Shown piece by piece: positions 1-12,697 of a DNA stretch of 64,000 nucleotides. The DNA lies in the NCBI GenBank assembly GCA_026545225.1, contig CM048845.1, positions 89,716,533-89,780,532 of the forward strand, given 5' to 3'. This stretch comes from Cornus controversa. Its lineage: Eukaryota > Streptophyta > Magnoliopsida > Cornales > Cornaceae. Each line of letters starts with the position of its first letter. Position 1 is the stretch's first letter. The translations under genes were made by a program, and so were the position numbers. The notes below the pieces were generated by a model. The model ran no database searches, was not told the DNA's origin, and was given only the letters and a program-made list of their open reading frames with translations.

Positions 1-65
1 ATCATCCAAGCTTTACCTGAAACTGTCTTTTCCAAACTGCAGGCCATTTCCCAAGTAGTTTGATA

Positions 66-66
66 A

Positions 67-93
<27 letters not shown>
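66..93. repeat. (AT)n microsatellite
   Basis: About 13 AT units downstream of the PWWP gene. The stretch 1-609 is otherwise its 3' UTR and flank, with no other gene visible. Confidence 0.9.
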
Positions 94-97
<4 letters not shown>

Positions 98-609
98 AAC
101 CAAATTGTTTGTTTTCTACCCCAGCAGTGAAGTAAATAACGTTTGCTAGAAGTACATCATTTTCAATTGCAAATGAAACCCAGCTCATATTGTAACTTGC
201 AAATTGCAAGAATAGCACTAAGAGCCAGAAATTATAGTTGAAAACATATAATCAAATTATATCAGCAGTAATTTAAGTCACTGGTGACATTAAGTTAAGA
301 AGCCTCCTAAACAGCCAAAATTCAAGAATTAAACCTAACATCATATCACCATCTTTACACTTCAACTAATGTTAACACTATATACACAGGGAAAGCAGCC
401 TATCTTGATTGTACTCTACCAGTTCTTACAACAATGAAACCTCCTCATGGCACTATTATACAAAGGCTTCGAGGCCAAAATATACAGTGCTGGAAACAAC
501 AGCACAACTATAAGAATGTTGAAACTAAGCTCCCTAATTGAATAAAGTTCAATTAAAAACCAAAAGTGAAAAATGTCCAGCTACTGCAACTTAGATGGAG
601 AAACAACCT

Positions 610-3600
610 TCACAGCTTGTTTGATGTCAAAATACGGGGTGCTGGTCGCATGGAGCTGTTCAGTGCTGCATTTATCCTACTAAAAGCTACTTTCAAGGGA
701 ACACAAGCTATAGCAGGGCCCTTGAGCTTTTCTATCACTGGTTTAATCTCTACTTCGCTTCGCTTGTGACCAGTTAGTGAAGAGAGTTTCCGAATCTTCT
801 TAGATAATAAGCCATTTTTCCTTTTGGGTGATTTACTCGGCGAAACACATGGTTGTAGTGTCAGATGCTTGGTAGGAATCCTTACACATCCCAGATTTGG
901 CTTCACTTCGTAGTCCACGTCAGCACCTTCCAGAGCAGATGTATTTTCTTCCAGACCATCGAACTCACAGCTGCTACTGGTCAGGTAGCATTCAGGGCCA
1001 CTTGTGAAAAGATCACAAAAGCCATCATCCAAAACCTCAACTGTGAGAGGGTGACCTATAATGGCTTGACCATTCAATTTACTCATGAGAGAAATATATG
1101 GAACATGCTGAGGACGATAGCTGGCTTTCACCTCCAGATTTACATCATACAAGGAGAAATCAGCATCATAATTTCTGGCAGGAAAATCTGACATCTGATA
1201 TTTTGGGTTAACTGAAAAACGGGACTGACGATAGGGCAGCGACCTTTGGGGAGGCGGGGAGCAATCAAGCAGAAGTTTCACCTCAGCTGTTTTCATCCCC
1301 ATATGAGGTTCCTTGTGAGAAAGCCTGCTCCAACCCCAGAAATCATCAACCTTAGTCTCCGTGACAGGCTTGGACTTTGCTCTATAAGTACCAGAGTCTA
1401 AAGTGAGGGACTTACAAATGGGATTGCGATCAATTTTCAGACTAGAACCCAGAGAATATAGATCCCGAGGCCCCAAACTTGGCAAATAAGCATTGGATTC
1501 ATCATCAACCTCCACATATTTTCTTGAGTACTGTTTTCTATTCTTTGTTGTATGTCTCGAGTTCCTTTTTCCTTTTAACTGCCACTTTGAAGTACCTTTC
1601 TCTATCCTCTGGCTAATATTATTAATATCAGCAGCACCTGAACTGGTAGAACCAGACTCATTAAAGTCCTCATTTCCCAAGGATATAGTTTCCACTTGAC
1701 TACTTGGACTAGATTGCACTCCAGCACCTACTTGAGGTTTCTGAGATGAACAAGATACAAATATTGGAGAAAGGCCTGGTAAAACAAAATGCATATCAGC
1801 ATATGATATAAATCCCTAAGATCCAATACAAGGCCCCATATTCGATACAAGGGCTTGAAATTAAAGATTAATCAAACTAAATACTACAATTAGAAGGTAG
1901 GAACACAGCAATTATGACTCAAGAAAAATCATTATTGTTACATAAAATTGTTCCCCAGCTAGAGAGCAACACGGACACTGAAAACAATCCAGGAAAAGAA
2001 ACCCAATAAACATAAGATGGAAATACAAAAATTAGCAAAAACTTTATGCATAGCAAAGGAAAAAATCTCTGGTAAACACTAACAACAGGGCATAATCCAA
2101 ATTAGCTTATCAGAAATACATATTACAATAGGGTACCAAGATAATAATAGTTCTGCTATTGTCATAAATCGACTTGTCATTTGACAAAATCTCCATCTCT
2201 TAAGATGATGGAACAAGTTTATGAATATGAAATGGGCTTAAAACTCCCTTTCCGTTATGAAATTAGAGTTACACTGCACAATTGCAGGATGTTTTCACAG
2301 GAGTGCTGATTTAGTGCGACATGCAAGCATCTCTGAGGTGTTTCCCTTGACATGGATTGCCTGCATGCCCTAGTTCCTAGAATGTTCATCACGTAGAGTA
2401 GATTAGCAGAGTCATGCAACTGTACTTGTGAAAAGGTTCCATTCCCATAAGAATGTGGTAATGTTCTGATGCCCCTCCCCTGAACCTTGAATCATTTTTG
2501 GTATATTTGTTCATAACTGACCACTAAAGAGTTGCGATGCTTATAAGGGAAAAGAGTCTTTTGGCATCCGAGAACTCCTTAGAAGTCTTTATAAACATGC
2601 ACCTTCCATCATCTACCTATTTTTGAAATCGTCAACACATTTTAGGACTTATAGTATAACACAATTAGTAATTCCAGGAAATGGGATATCAATGCACACA
2701 ACATAGATCTTGATTTGGTAACTTTGAGTCATATTACTTTATCCTAAGGATTCAAATAACATAAGATGGGAAAGTCCCAGCCTGTCAAAATCCCTGGCTT
2801 CCCCCTTTTTGTAGCTTCAATTCGCATACATCTCATAATTCATATGTTTAAAACTCCTGTAATTGTTTATTACTCACCCAGCATTTAACTCCACATTATC
2901 CATCCCACAACAAGACACCTAAATGAAATTTCCTTAATGCATCACTTATGTTGTTTTCTGAACAATTTATAAAACAAGCACTTCTTCCTTCCTAAAAGAT
3001 TGACTAGGCTGAGTGTGTTTCCAGTCCACACACTCAGACCCCAGTGGAGAAATCATACAATTGGGATGTATGTGTTACCATGTGATAATTAATTTGAAGT
3101 CAACTTGCATCTCTTATGAGCAAAATATTATTGTAAAAAACAGCAACCAACCATGTACAGGACAGTGGCAGTCATAAATTGTTATATAGCTGCAGCTTAA
3201 AAGAGAGTTTTGACTTCAAATGAACTGAAAGAACAGCTAATTATCATTGCCAGACCAAATAGTTTAGGAGAAGACGTTGTTCTTTAAAATTACAAATATG
3301 TTTTTTTGATAAATAAATTACAAATATTTTAGTTCTTAAACATACGAGTATCCAAAAGAAGATAGAAGAGCATAATATAACAAATTAAGTTTTGCTTCCA
3401 GAAACAAATAACCATTACGAGCAATACAGGTATGCAAATCAAATTGAGCATTAAAGAATGCATAAACTTTCAGAAAGGTTTATGAATATACGAGCGTCAA
3501 AAGAAATAATGCAATATGCCAAAGCTGAAAGTTGCATTAGCACAATGTAAGAAGTGCTGACATGACATCTAAAAAGGGAAAGGTGAGGTTAAGGGTTCAA

Positions 3601-6600
3601 ATCTTATAGAGAGGGCGAAGGGCTGGGGGGAACAAGGCAAGCCTAGCATTGACCACAGAAGTGCATGCATGGGTGTAAAAAGAATGTGCTTATTTTAATT
3701 GTCAAATCTTCTTTTTGAGAGTTCCCCTTGAATTAATGAATTCTGAGCAACAGCTGCAGAATACATAATTTGAAGGTTAACAAGCTAACTAGAGCCACGT
3801 TGCTTGGCTTCAAATGCAATCAAGCTTAAAACTTAAGCTTGAGAATTGCTCCATCAAGCTGGAATAGGCAGACTAGGAAGCTGAACCTAAGTGATTCATA
3901 AGTAGTTTAATTATTTATCAGTCCTCAAAATTGCAGTTGAACAAGACAAAAGCCCAAGATCTGTTATGTATATTATACCCCACAATCATGAAAGTAAAGA
4001 GCCAAGTTTCAGGTAGTCCAGGCTTGCCCTATACAAAAAATGTGCCTAAAATCTAGGGTCAATCTTGGCTTAAAGTTAATTAGCAGGCAAAAATGAATAA
4101 GCATCCTAACAAGGCATGCCATTTGCAAATCATCACATCTTTAGGGGAAACTTTTGGTTCATATGTTACTGAAAAGTAACCTAGACCGTCTAGAAATATT
4201 AATATACTTCAAAAAAATAAATAGATAGCCTCATCTATTATGAGTTGAAATTTTGTAGAGTCATCAAAATCTCCTAAACTAAAGCATATTTAGAAGGAAA
4301 ACATATCCTTAAAAAAGATTCTCCAATCTCATTACTAGGCTGATGACCAGCAATAGAGACCCTGAAAATACTGCAATACGTTGGAGAACACAACTGATTT
4401 ATTCATATTATTTTGTTTTCCCCTTTAAATCCATCTGTTGGTACATTAAGGATATCATTCCTAAATTGATGCTCTCATCTTAGGAAATTTCGTTGGGCAC
4501 TACATGCCACCTTAGCCAAACTTCTTCCAAGTGTACTCACTAATTATAATTCTCTAGCACCTTAACTGGATATTTTCTCTATCTACTTTATTTTTCATTA
4601 TCATTTTAAAATAGAACCCATTTTCCCCATTGCCTAACAAACTTATAAGACTCAAGAATAAAATTGTCATAATAGCAAGTTAAGGATTGTTTCACAATGA
4701 AAATCAATCCAATTTTGCAGTAAGAGAAAGTTAGAGATCTTTTCACAATGAAAAGTACATGATCATATTGATCCATATATACAATCACGTACTCTTAGAT
4801 TAATCTGTCTCATGTTGTTTTCCCTAATAACAATAAATTAAGATATTCCAAAATGAAGGGTTTTACAGCAATAAAAATTGGCAAAACATCTTTATTCTTA
4901 AAAGTCCACAAAAAAATAATTTCTTCCTATTTAGTATTTACCGTAATAATTCTCAAAGCATTTTTTTAGCACCTCTCTCACAAAATTAGGATTGGAAGAT
5001 TCCTTGAATTACCAGCACTGTTAATAATTTCTGTTCTTATTTTCATGATCAGGGTAATTGGGCACAGTGCTTATCACTGAAGCTTCTCCCAAACAAAAGC
5101 ATGTCTCAGTGATCAGGTCAATTATTAAAACATGAATTGCTAAATTCAAACCCTATTTTATAAGACTGAAGGCTGAACTCAAAGTAAACTGAGGTTTATA
5201 AATTCTCTTCCATTATAGAAGTCGAATTAAAGATGAGTATATCCCATTGCTATCTCTCAAAAAAGAGAAAAGGTAGAATTCGTTCCATTGTATATAAGAT
5301 AACATCACCATATAATACAGGAGCGAGATATCATTCTGTTTTTTTTAAGAAGAGATACAAGAGATATATATGGAGCAAAAATGAAGCAAAATCCATAGAA
5401 CTGTGGGCTAGTTCACAGTTATGATCAAGCATACCTGCAGAGTGCTTTTCCTCTCCAACAAATGGCACATCAAACAACCTGTCAGAAGAATCATTCTCTT
5501 GTAACCCTGACATGCTGGAAATTTCATTCTCCTGTTTTATAAGGGAACCATCACAAGCATGTTCAGATGCACAAATTAAAGTTCCATTCTCACATGAAAC
5601 TCCAGTACTATCCGACTTCTTATTAACTACCATTGCAAAACTTCCCTTTGATTCACGGGATTCTAATCCAGAGACCTTGCAGTCAGATACTCCCGGGAGA
5701 GGAGACCCATTTGGACTGTCAAGTTGTTCACAGATAACAGGAACAGACACCATAGTTGTACTCTCTAGAACTTTTGTTAGAGGACGGCGACGATTTTTCC
5801 TTTTCAAGAACTCATGAACGTTGGCAACTTGAGATGTCTTCCTTTTCAATGATGATACCACACCCATTCCCAAGTCCTCAAGTCCTCTCATACGCTTATT
5901 TCCTTCCGTCCCATCATCCTCTGAATCATTTGGGGTTTTTCGTCGCCTTCTCTGCACAGATTGTTCCTTAGAAGCACAGATCTGATTTGGCTCCTCAAAT
6001 GAGACACCAGATTGAGACAATTCCTGTGCTGAATTTGACATATCCCCAGAACTACTTGATTCTTCAGCCACATGTTCAATTTCTTTGCCAGGATGGGGCA
6101 AGGTCAATGATTCTGTAACACCATTTTGTTCACCACCTGATCTATCCAGTCTTGAGCAAAAGTCCGGGTGATCTATGGATTGAAGAGCATTTTCAAGCTC
6201 AAGAGCATGAAGAATTGCATCTTCCCTGCGAGCATATTTCACTGCTTTCTTAGAAGAATTTGCCACAGAAGCCTTAGCTTTTTCAATGCACTCATCATAC
6301 TCCCCACATCGAAATGCCTTCACCCGTTTAGATTTCTCAAGATTATACCAGTCTCTGAATCAATAATAAAGAAGAAATGTGTTAATAAATTCAGACATAT
6401 TAAATATATATATATAAAAAAACTAAAACCAAAACCCTAAAACTTTGAAAAGAGGAATTTAATGTTTGTGTTAAAAATAAAAAATAAAAAAATCAAACCG
6501 TGAAAAAAAATATCTACAAAGAAGCCAAAAAGTAAAAGAATAAATACAGCAAACACCAAAAATATAAGAAAAATAAACCCATATTATTATTAGCTCTTAC

Positions 6601-9600
6601 AAGAAACAAAAAGATTTAAAGGGGCAATTATGGTTATAGAGCAGAAAAAGTGTTTGAAGATGCAAAGGGCCCTCCGACTTCGTGATATGCCACATAATGC
6701 AAGCAAGTGCTTTCAAATGCATGGTTAAGTTGACAAGAATGCTAAAAAGAAACAAATTTTCCCCTTAAGGGTTAAAAAAAATTAGAATATATATCCACAT
6801 TGATTTCCCAGTTTTCTGTTTTAAAATACAAGGACAGCAAATATTCAATTACATTCCATTAAATCACACAAACTAAGTAAATATGGAGAACCAAACTGTC
6901 TGTCAAGATTTGGCTGATACTTTGGCATCTCAGACAAGCTCAAATCCAGGCCAAATGTATTCACTCAAAAATCACCATTAAAACATGTGCATGTGCATGA
7001 AAATAAATGATTGAACCCTATAGAATAGAGTAAAATTGATTAGCAAGGTTAGTAAAAGTTGATCAATTTGTTTTTTCGTAATTAATATTATGTGCAATCA
7101 TCATACCTGTTGCAGTCATGTGTTTCTTCCTTCTTAAGAATGAAATTTCCAGAACTACATCACAGATGAGGGCCCATCAGGATGCCACTTAAATATAAGG
7201 GACCCGTTCATAATTTAAATAGCATTTAATATAAATATTCATGATCTTGAATGGATCCATTTAGAGAACCAGAGACTTCATATTTCTTCTTAGCTAGTCC
7301 TTTTATGTTCCTGTGAAATGACAGAATTCGTAATTATAAACATTATTTTTTAGACGAGAATCATATTCTCAAATGTGATAATTCAAGGCGATGAATTTCT
7401 ATATCAGAATGCCATGTCAAAGGGAGTGGAACGACTCAATTCAGAGGGCCATTCAAACATGCACTTAATAGCTTTCTTGATAAGACATTTGCAATTACAT
7501 CAATGCTCTGTTTGGTAGGAGGGAAGGAAGGGGGTGGATAGTGAAGAAGGGAAGGACGGAGCATGCTTTCATTACTTGGTACGGGTAGAGCATAGTTATT
7601 AAAGGTTCAAGGCCTCCTAGAGCCTAATCGCAAGGCACAACGTAAGACGTGTTACTGATCAAAACAAAACGCATGTGTGATTAAGATGAACCTAAATTTA
7701 AGAATAGAAAAAAATTATAATAACAACACAAAAGTCAAGATCAAAATAAAGTAAGTTTTCAGCATATTAATTCAATAGATTATAAACATATATCTTTTCA
7801 GTTTGCAAATGAATTTCAAATCAATTTACATGAGAAACAATGCAGTATATGCAACACAACTAATCCAAAGGTTTTCAAAATTGAAACTTTTCACATATAA
7901 ACTTGGGGGAAGAAGTAAATCAATGCATATAAATCATTTTGATATGCAAATGTATAAACTAATCAAATACCATAAAAAATTTGCAACAATAATAAAAAGC
8001 AAAAATCATGTGAACTTTGAACATATTTTATATTATCAAACAAATTTAGAATCAAACACTAGACGCAACTAACGTCTAACGTACGTAGTCAACTATAAGC
8101 TTCATGAGTCATCAAATATACTATAAGATTATATAATGAGATCCATTATACTTGAACATAATGTGGTGTAGAGTGTGTAAATTAGAAAAAAGGAAAATAT
8201 ATAAATGAATGATTAGAAAATAAGAGGCGCAATTTTTTTTAGCCCGGAACTTGCTAAAAGAGTGAGAGCTTGACTAAAGGAGCATGGGGTGTAGTAAATT
8301 AAAGCACTCCAACTGATCCTCGACGAGTCTGGGGCCTCTTTTGACCCTAGGTGCGCCTTTAACAACTATGGGGAAAGGGAGAAGGAAAAGACAGGAGTAT
8401 GGATGAGGCCTCCCTCTGCGCCCACCAATTTATTTCCATCTAAAACTAGACAAAAGAGTGGAGGGATAGTACAGTTGTTGGATAAAAATGTAAGTATGTT
8501 ATAATCTCAATTATTAACCAAGGACATGTGCCTTAATTCATATAAAGGGGTATATTTGTAAAATAATATTCAAACCTCCTCTTCCATTACGTCCTACCAC
8601 CCAATGAAAGGGGTAACTCATTCCTTCCATACCACTCAAACGAACAAAGGAGGGAAGGACACATTCCCTCCCCTATAGATGCCTCTTCCAGTCCTTGTTT
8701 CCCTTAATCCACTTTTATATCCCTCCAATGTAATGTACCATAAAACACTAGTTGTGGACTGAATAAAATTTAGGTAACACATGTATGGAAGATATGAATC
8801 AAGTATAAATATTAAAACCAAACAAAATAATTAGCAAGGATGCAAGATAAATACGACTTTTGAGGAGGTATCCAGGATGTTATTTCAATACTTTAGTTAA
8901 TCTTATGTGCATGATAACTCAAAGAGGCGTTCTATAGAGAGAGAGAGATTGTGAAGTATTTGGCAACTAATTGATGAAAATCTAAGTTTTTATTATACAA
9001 GAGTGAAGGCATCACAGCATTTTAATTACACCAAAACAAGTTGTACAGTGTGTTCCATGGTGAAGACTAAGAATGCCGAACAAATGAATGTCATCTGTAG
9101 TCATCCAAGCACTACTATGCAATATGAGACTACCAAACCACAATGTACTTAATCAAGAATGCATAATCCATCAAAATGCAGTTAACATAAAGTAAAACAA
9201 ACATGCACAACGGAGAAGAAAAGACAATGCCTCAAAAACTACATTATCCATGTCCTCATTCTAACCAAAATCGATTTCTTTGTTGCCTCATCTAGTTAAT
9301 AACTTCATATACTACTCTCTGAAACCACATACTCATTAATCTCAAAGCCACACTTCCAATAAAAGCCAACAACAATCCAACTCAATAAAACCTCCGAAAA
9401 AAACAGAAAAAACTTGTGAGAATAATGAAAGAGGATTAACATAGTGTCTTCAGCCTATACCACCAAATCGAAAACATATACTAAAAAGTAAACAAGCAAT
9501 TAAGAGACACAGTAAGGAGCTTACACGCTTGCATCCTCTCTCCCCAGAAGCTTCACCGGAGTACCTGATCTCGGTGACACCAAACAACTTTCTGACAATT

Positions 9601-9715
9601 CATCCACACCCATAATACGCCCGGGCCACCATGACCCATTTCGACGCCGAACCCAAACCAACCCGCCAACAGACGGGTCAATGCCCTTCGTGTCCGGGTC
9701 ACAAGGACTTCCCAT
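610..9715 (-). CDS. PWWP-domain nuclear protein, At1g51745/At3g21295-like, three coding exons
   Basis: Coding exons on the minus strand are 9715-9525, 6354-5435 and 1775-610 (stop TGA at 612-610). They sum to 2277 nt, or 758 residues, in one uninterrupted frame, and all introns are GT-AG. Exon 1 carries the PWWP core: GLVWVRRRNGSWWPG at about residues 18-32, and LLGRE at 56-60. Exon 2 continues with DWYNLEKSKRVKAFRCGEYDEC (given here only as a landmark, split across residues 65-86). It then becomes acidic and serine-rich, with basic nuclear-localisation-like clusters QRRRRK near 198-203 and FLKRKNRRR near 246-254. Exon 3 (371-758) is low-complexity, with a conserved DDFWGWSRL-type patch and a basic C-terminal stretch. 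PWWP domains generally bind methylated histone tails and DNA. A chromatin role is inferred from the family, and no catalytic domain is visible. The start is chosen because it is the first ATG, 13 codons ahead of the PWWP core. The gene looks intact. Confidence 0.88.
1776..5434 (-). other. Intron 2 of the PWWP gene
   Basis: This 3.66-kb intron has donor GTATGC at 5434-5429 after the exon end GCAG, and a polypyrimidine-rich acceptor ending TTTTACCAG just before 1775. It is A+T-rich. I see no coding potential in it apart from the tail-only insertion at 3287-3327 (listed separately). A stretch near 3590-3625 (GGTTCAAATC) resembles a tRNA B-box and may be a decayed SINE, but no A-box or ends are clear. 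Confidence 0.8.
3287..3327 (-). mobile_element. Tail-only LINE insertion scar
   Basis: The 13-bp repeat AAATTACAAATAT occurs perfectly at 3287-3299 and 3315-3327. Between the copies lie 15 bases, GTTTTTTTGATAAAT. The reverse complement, ATTTATCAAAAAAAC, matches the 3' terminus of the LINEs seen elsewhere in the window (TTTATC followed by A-run, for example at 43310-43336). The structure is a target-site duplication around a LINE copy that retains only its last seven bases and poly(A). Confidence 0.7.
7505..8645. mobile_element. Probable outer non-autonomous DNA transposon, interrupted
   Basis: The left border (7505-7530: CTGTTTGGTAGGAGGGAAGG) and the reverse complement of the right border (about 8622-8645: GTTCGTTTGAGTGGTATGG) are similar. 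Purine-rich GGAGGGAAGG blocks also appear at both ends. A TGTTTGG-type terminal inverted repeat is common among plant hAT- and Harbinger-type MITEs. No transposase is visible and I could not fix a target-site duplication, so both class and ends are tentative. Confidence 0.4.
7591..8370. mobile_element. Inner DNA transposon with CATAGTT-TTAAAGG inverted ends
   Basis: The left end CATAGTTATTAAAGG (7591-7605) matches the reverse complement of the right end, CATAGTTGTTAAAGGCGC, at 8370-8353. The intervening roughly 780 bp is A+T-rich and non-coding. The element sits inside the putative 7505-8645 element, so it would be the younger insertion. Its superfamily is not determined (Mutator-like or hAT-like are both possible), and no clean duplication is seen at the borders. 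Confidence 0.5.
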
Positions 9716-10085
9716 CTCTCACCACACAATACAAAAACCAATGACCAATCTCAGAAATCAATCTCAAAACCCTTTAATCTAAGCACATTGAAGTCCCCAA
9801 ATATTATAACCTTCCTTGCATGAACAAATGCTCATAGTCTTTAACCCTGAAACCATGGTAATAAAATAAAATAAAAAAATCATAAAAATCCAGTTCCGCA
9901 TAAAACAAAACCCACAAATAGCACCATATAATAAGAAAAAAATTAACGAACATACCCAGAAAATCTGATAGAGAGAGAGAGATAGAAAAACCCAGATTAC
10001 AGGGTCTATGGGCAGAGAGCGATCTGGTAAAGAGAAACAGGAGAAAACAGATGAGATTATTTCTCGCGAGAGAAAGATCTTACTT
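9716..10085 (-). promoter_or_regulatory. 5' leader region of the PWWP gene, possible leader intron
   Basis: Immediately upstream of the ATG the minus strand reads as untranslated leader. A possible acceptor (GTGCTTAG before 9783) and a possible donor (GTATGT near 9955-9960) would remove a short leader intron. Upstream lie CT/GA-rich tracts (9970-9985, 10035-10080, in the plus strand as GAGAGA), typical of plant core promoters and leaders. The exact transcription start cannot be told from sequence alone. Confidence 0.45.
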
Positions 10086-11749
10086 CTTCCATTTTATCTA
10101 ATTTTTTCAAAAAAAAAAAACTGTAAAAAATAAAATTTCCTTTGATTTCTAAATTTTTGGTCTAATTTTGTTATCACCTATTCGATTTTTTTAGTTTTCT
10201 TACTGAAAACATTGTGGGTGGTTTCAGAGAGAGAGAGAGAGTTGATGACAAACGAAGTAGTATGGCTTCTGTTTAAAGAAGAATCAAACGTACCATTGGT
10301 AGTATCCTTTTGCCCAGACAAGAGGCTTCAGAGATAGAGAGAGAGAAAGGAGAGATGGGTGCATTCAGATTTTGTGGATTATTAATTTTGAAGTTTAGAG
10401 GAGAGAGAGAAAAAAAAAAAGGAGAAAGTGTTTTGATTAACCACGACAGGTATTATACTTGCGTTTCTACATCTGTCCCACGTGCATGTAAATGGGCCTA
10501 CCTTTACATAATCAATGGTTTTGTATTGCACACATACGAGATCAGATAAGTCGCATCAAAGAGTGTTAATCAACGGTTGTGATCACCCTTATTATACATC
10601 GTACTCGTACTTTTTGCTCCGTGTGAGCGAAAACTAATTCGGAGTACACAAAAGTGGTTCATTGGTCCCTCGATATTCTGCTATGTCCAAGCTTGTAGAG
10701 AGTGTCTGCAACTGCGTCTCAAGAGATACAATCTCAGAAGAGGAACGAGGAGAGAGAGAAGTGAAAGCATGAGACTACCGTGGTTGGTAATTGCTCAGAG
10801 AAATTTTTCTCTTTTCATTTTATTGTATTGATGGTTGAGTTTTATTGTAAAAGATTCAATTTTGGTGTTTCTTTTAACATTGATATGTGATATTAACGCA
10901 ATATTTTGATTGCTTATCTTTTTCCTGATCATATTATGATTGAAGGGTCCCGTGGTTTTTCCCGTTAGGGTTTTCAATGTGGATATCTGTGTTGTGTACC
11001 CATCTTTTTATTGCTTTAATTGTTTATGTGCTTGGATGATGGATTAATTAATTTTTATATATCTGTTATAATATAATTTTCTGTTAAATTTGTTGAAATT
11101 CAAAAAGTCGTTAAAATTCGGTGATCCAAACTACAAGACCTATTCACCCCCTGAGTCTAGATCATGGACCTTGCCTGACCCTCTGTTAGAGGCTCGGGTT
11201 CGGTTCCTTAGATTTATCAAGGTGGAAAACAAAGTATTTAGAAGTCAGTTATAACTAAATGCTGAAATGGTGGGCATCTAAGTAGCCAAACCTGATGTGA
11301 ATTGCACTATTGAAGCATGATTATGGAAGCTGTAATTGGCTGTTGCTACTTTATAAGTAGAATACTTCTGCTAAGAAAATTCAAAAGTAACAATTCAGAA
11401 AGACCAGCAAAACTCTGCTAAAATGCAAGGCTCAGAAAACCTAGTTCAAAGACTCAAGAAGTTCTGTAGAGAATTTCAGTGGGAAAATCAAAGTAATTTG
11501 TCCAGAACTTGAATTCAAGTTTCAGCAACAGATCAAGCGGTAGAGGACATCTCACCAAATGCTGGTGGATTTTTTAACTACATTTTGTTCAATCTTTCAG
11601 TAACTTAGAGTAATTTTTCACGAGTAATCCAATATTATAACCATAAATCACCGGTTAAGGTCCTGGAGAATTTGGATTAAAGAGTAGAGAATGTTTTTAA
11701 GTATAATATAGCAAAACAGAGAATAATTAAATATTGAATATGTGAGATG

Positions 11750-12160
11750 TGTTTAGAAGTTCTTGCACACACCCAACACCTCTGTCTTCCTATGGTACAT
11801 CGATTCTTCAAAAGTAGGTGAAGTGTCTGTGTCGGACACACATTACTCGAACATGGGTATGGGATATGCCTTCTGACACTTTTGGTTGGACATGCACTTA
11901 AAAAGTACATCATATATATTTATAAAAAAAAAAGTACGTCATATAATTCAATTTCATTATATTATTGTTTCAAAATGAGTGAAACGCATATATTGGACAC
12001 TATGCTATATAAAGACATTATATTAGTCTAGAAAATTAAATATTAAATAATATGGATATTTAGCAGTGTCACCGTGTCTTTTTGTTTCAGATTTGACACG
12101 TCTGACGCTTGGATACGTTACCGCACCCGACACACGTATCCAAGTCCATGTAATATAGCT
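11750..12160. repeat. Dispersed repeat with GTGTCGGACAC-type motifs
   Basis: Related motifs cluster here: AAGTGTCTGTGTCGGACACA near 11821-11840, CCTTCTGACACTTTTGG near 11869-11885, and ACACGTCTGACGCTTGGATAC with CCGACACACGTATCC near 12096-12142. A related block occurs at 50425-50520 (CACGTGTCC, AACACGGACACGACACC). These look like copies of one old plant repeat family, but ends and class are not resolved. Confidence 0.4.
11902..11945 (+). mobile_element. Tail-only LINE insertion scar (plus orientation)
   Basis: AAAGTACATCATATA (11902-11916) is repeated as AAAGTACGTCATATA (11931-11945), 14 of 15 matching. The 14 bases between them, TATTTATAAAAAAA, resemble the LINE terminus TTTATC-A(n) with one base lost. 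It is read as a target-site duplication flanking a LINE tail. It lies inside the dispersed repeat above, so it is younger than that repeat. Confidence 0.55.
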
Positions 12161-12697
12161 GCCTTCCATGTTGGATACAAATTTAGACACTTATAAATGA
12201 CGAAGAGAAGATGTGAATATGGGTTTATTATGGACCAATTAAAGTTATTAGCCTATTTTAAGTTATTACTTTTCTGTCATTGTCCCCTCTATTGTTCTTC
12301 TACAGAGACACAAACACAAACAAAGATAAATATATAAACATTAAGAAGACACATATAGCTGTATAGACATGTCTTTGCTACATTAGGGAGTTGCTGTTTC
12401 TAAAGGTTGTCGTTGGAAAAATGACTTTCTTGTGCATATGCATAGATCAATGTTGTTTTTTCCTTTTGTCTTAATGAGTTTTTTGGATGAGAAATATGTC
12501 AATGAAGAATCATTTAAAAGTTCTGACCTCTACATAGCACTTTTTTTAAGGGGTTGCACGTGTTAAACAAGTTAGAGAGAGCTTTTTAGGGAAAGGTAAC
12601 TTATACCTAGATACCTATATCATGTTCTACAGACATTTACCACTTAATTAGTCATAATACATGATATGGAATTAGTATTTTACAATTTCTTGTGTAG

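Larger units (their letters stand above)
6355..9524 (-). other. Intron 1 of the PWWP gene
   Basis: This 3.17-kb intron has donor GTAAGC directly after 9525 and acceptor TTGATTCAG before 6354. The join restores the codons S-V-D-W expected between the PWWP core and the following helix. The middle third is occupied by a nested pair of DNA-transposon-like elements (7505-8645). The rest is A+T-rich, with no coding signal. Confidence 0.8.
10086..12690. other. Intergenic region with GA tracts, no gene recognised
   Basis: This contains GA microsatellites (10221-10240, 10331-10346) and A+T-rich DNA. An open stretch at 11122-11250 (plus) begins GDPNYKTYSPPESRSW and could be a stray exon fragment, but no homologue is recognised. 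No complete gene is supported here. Confidence 0.5.
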
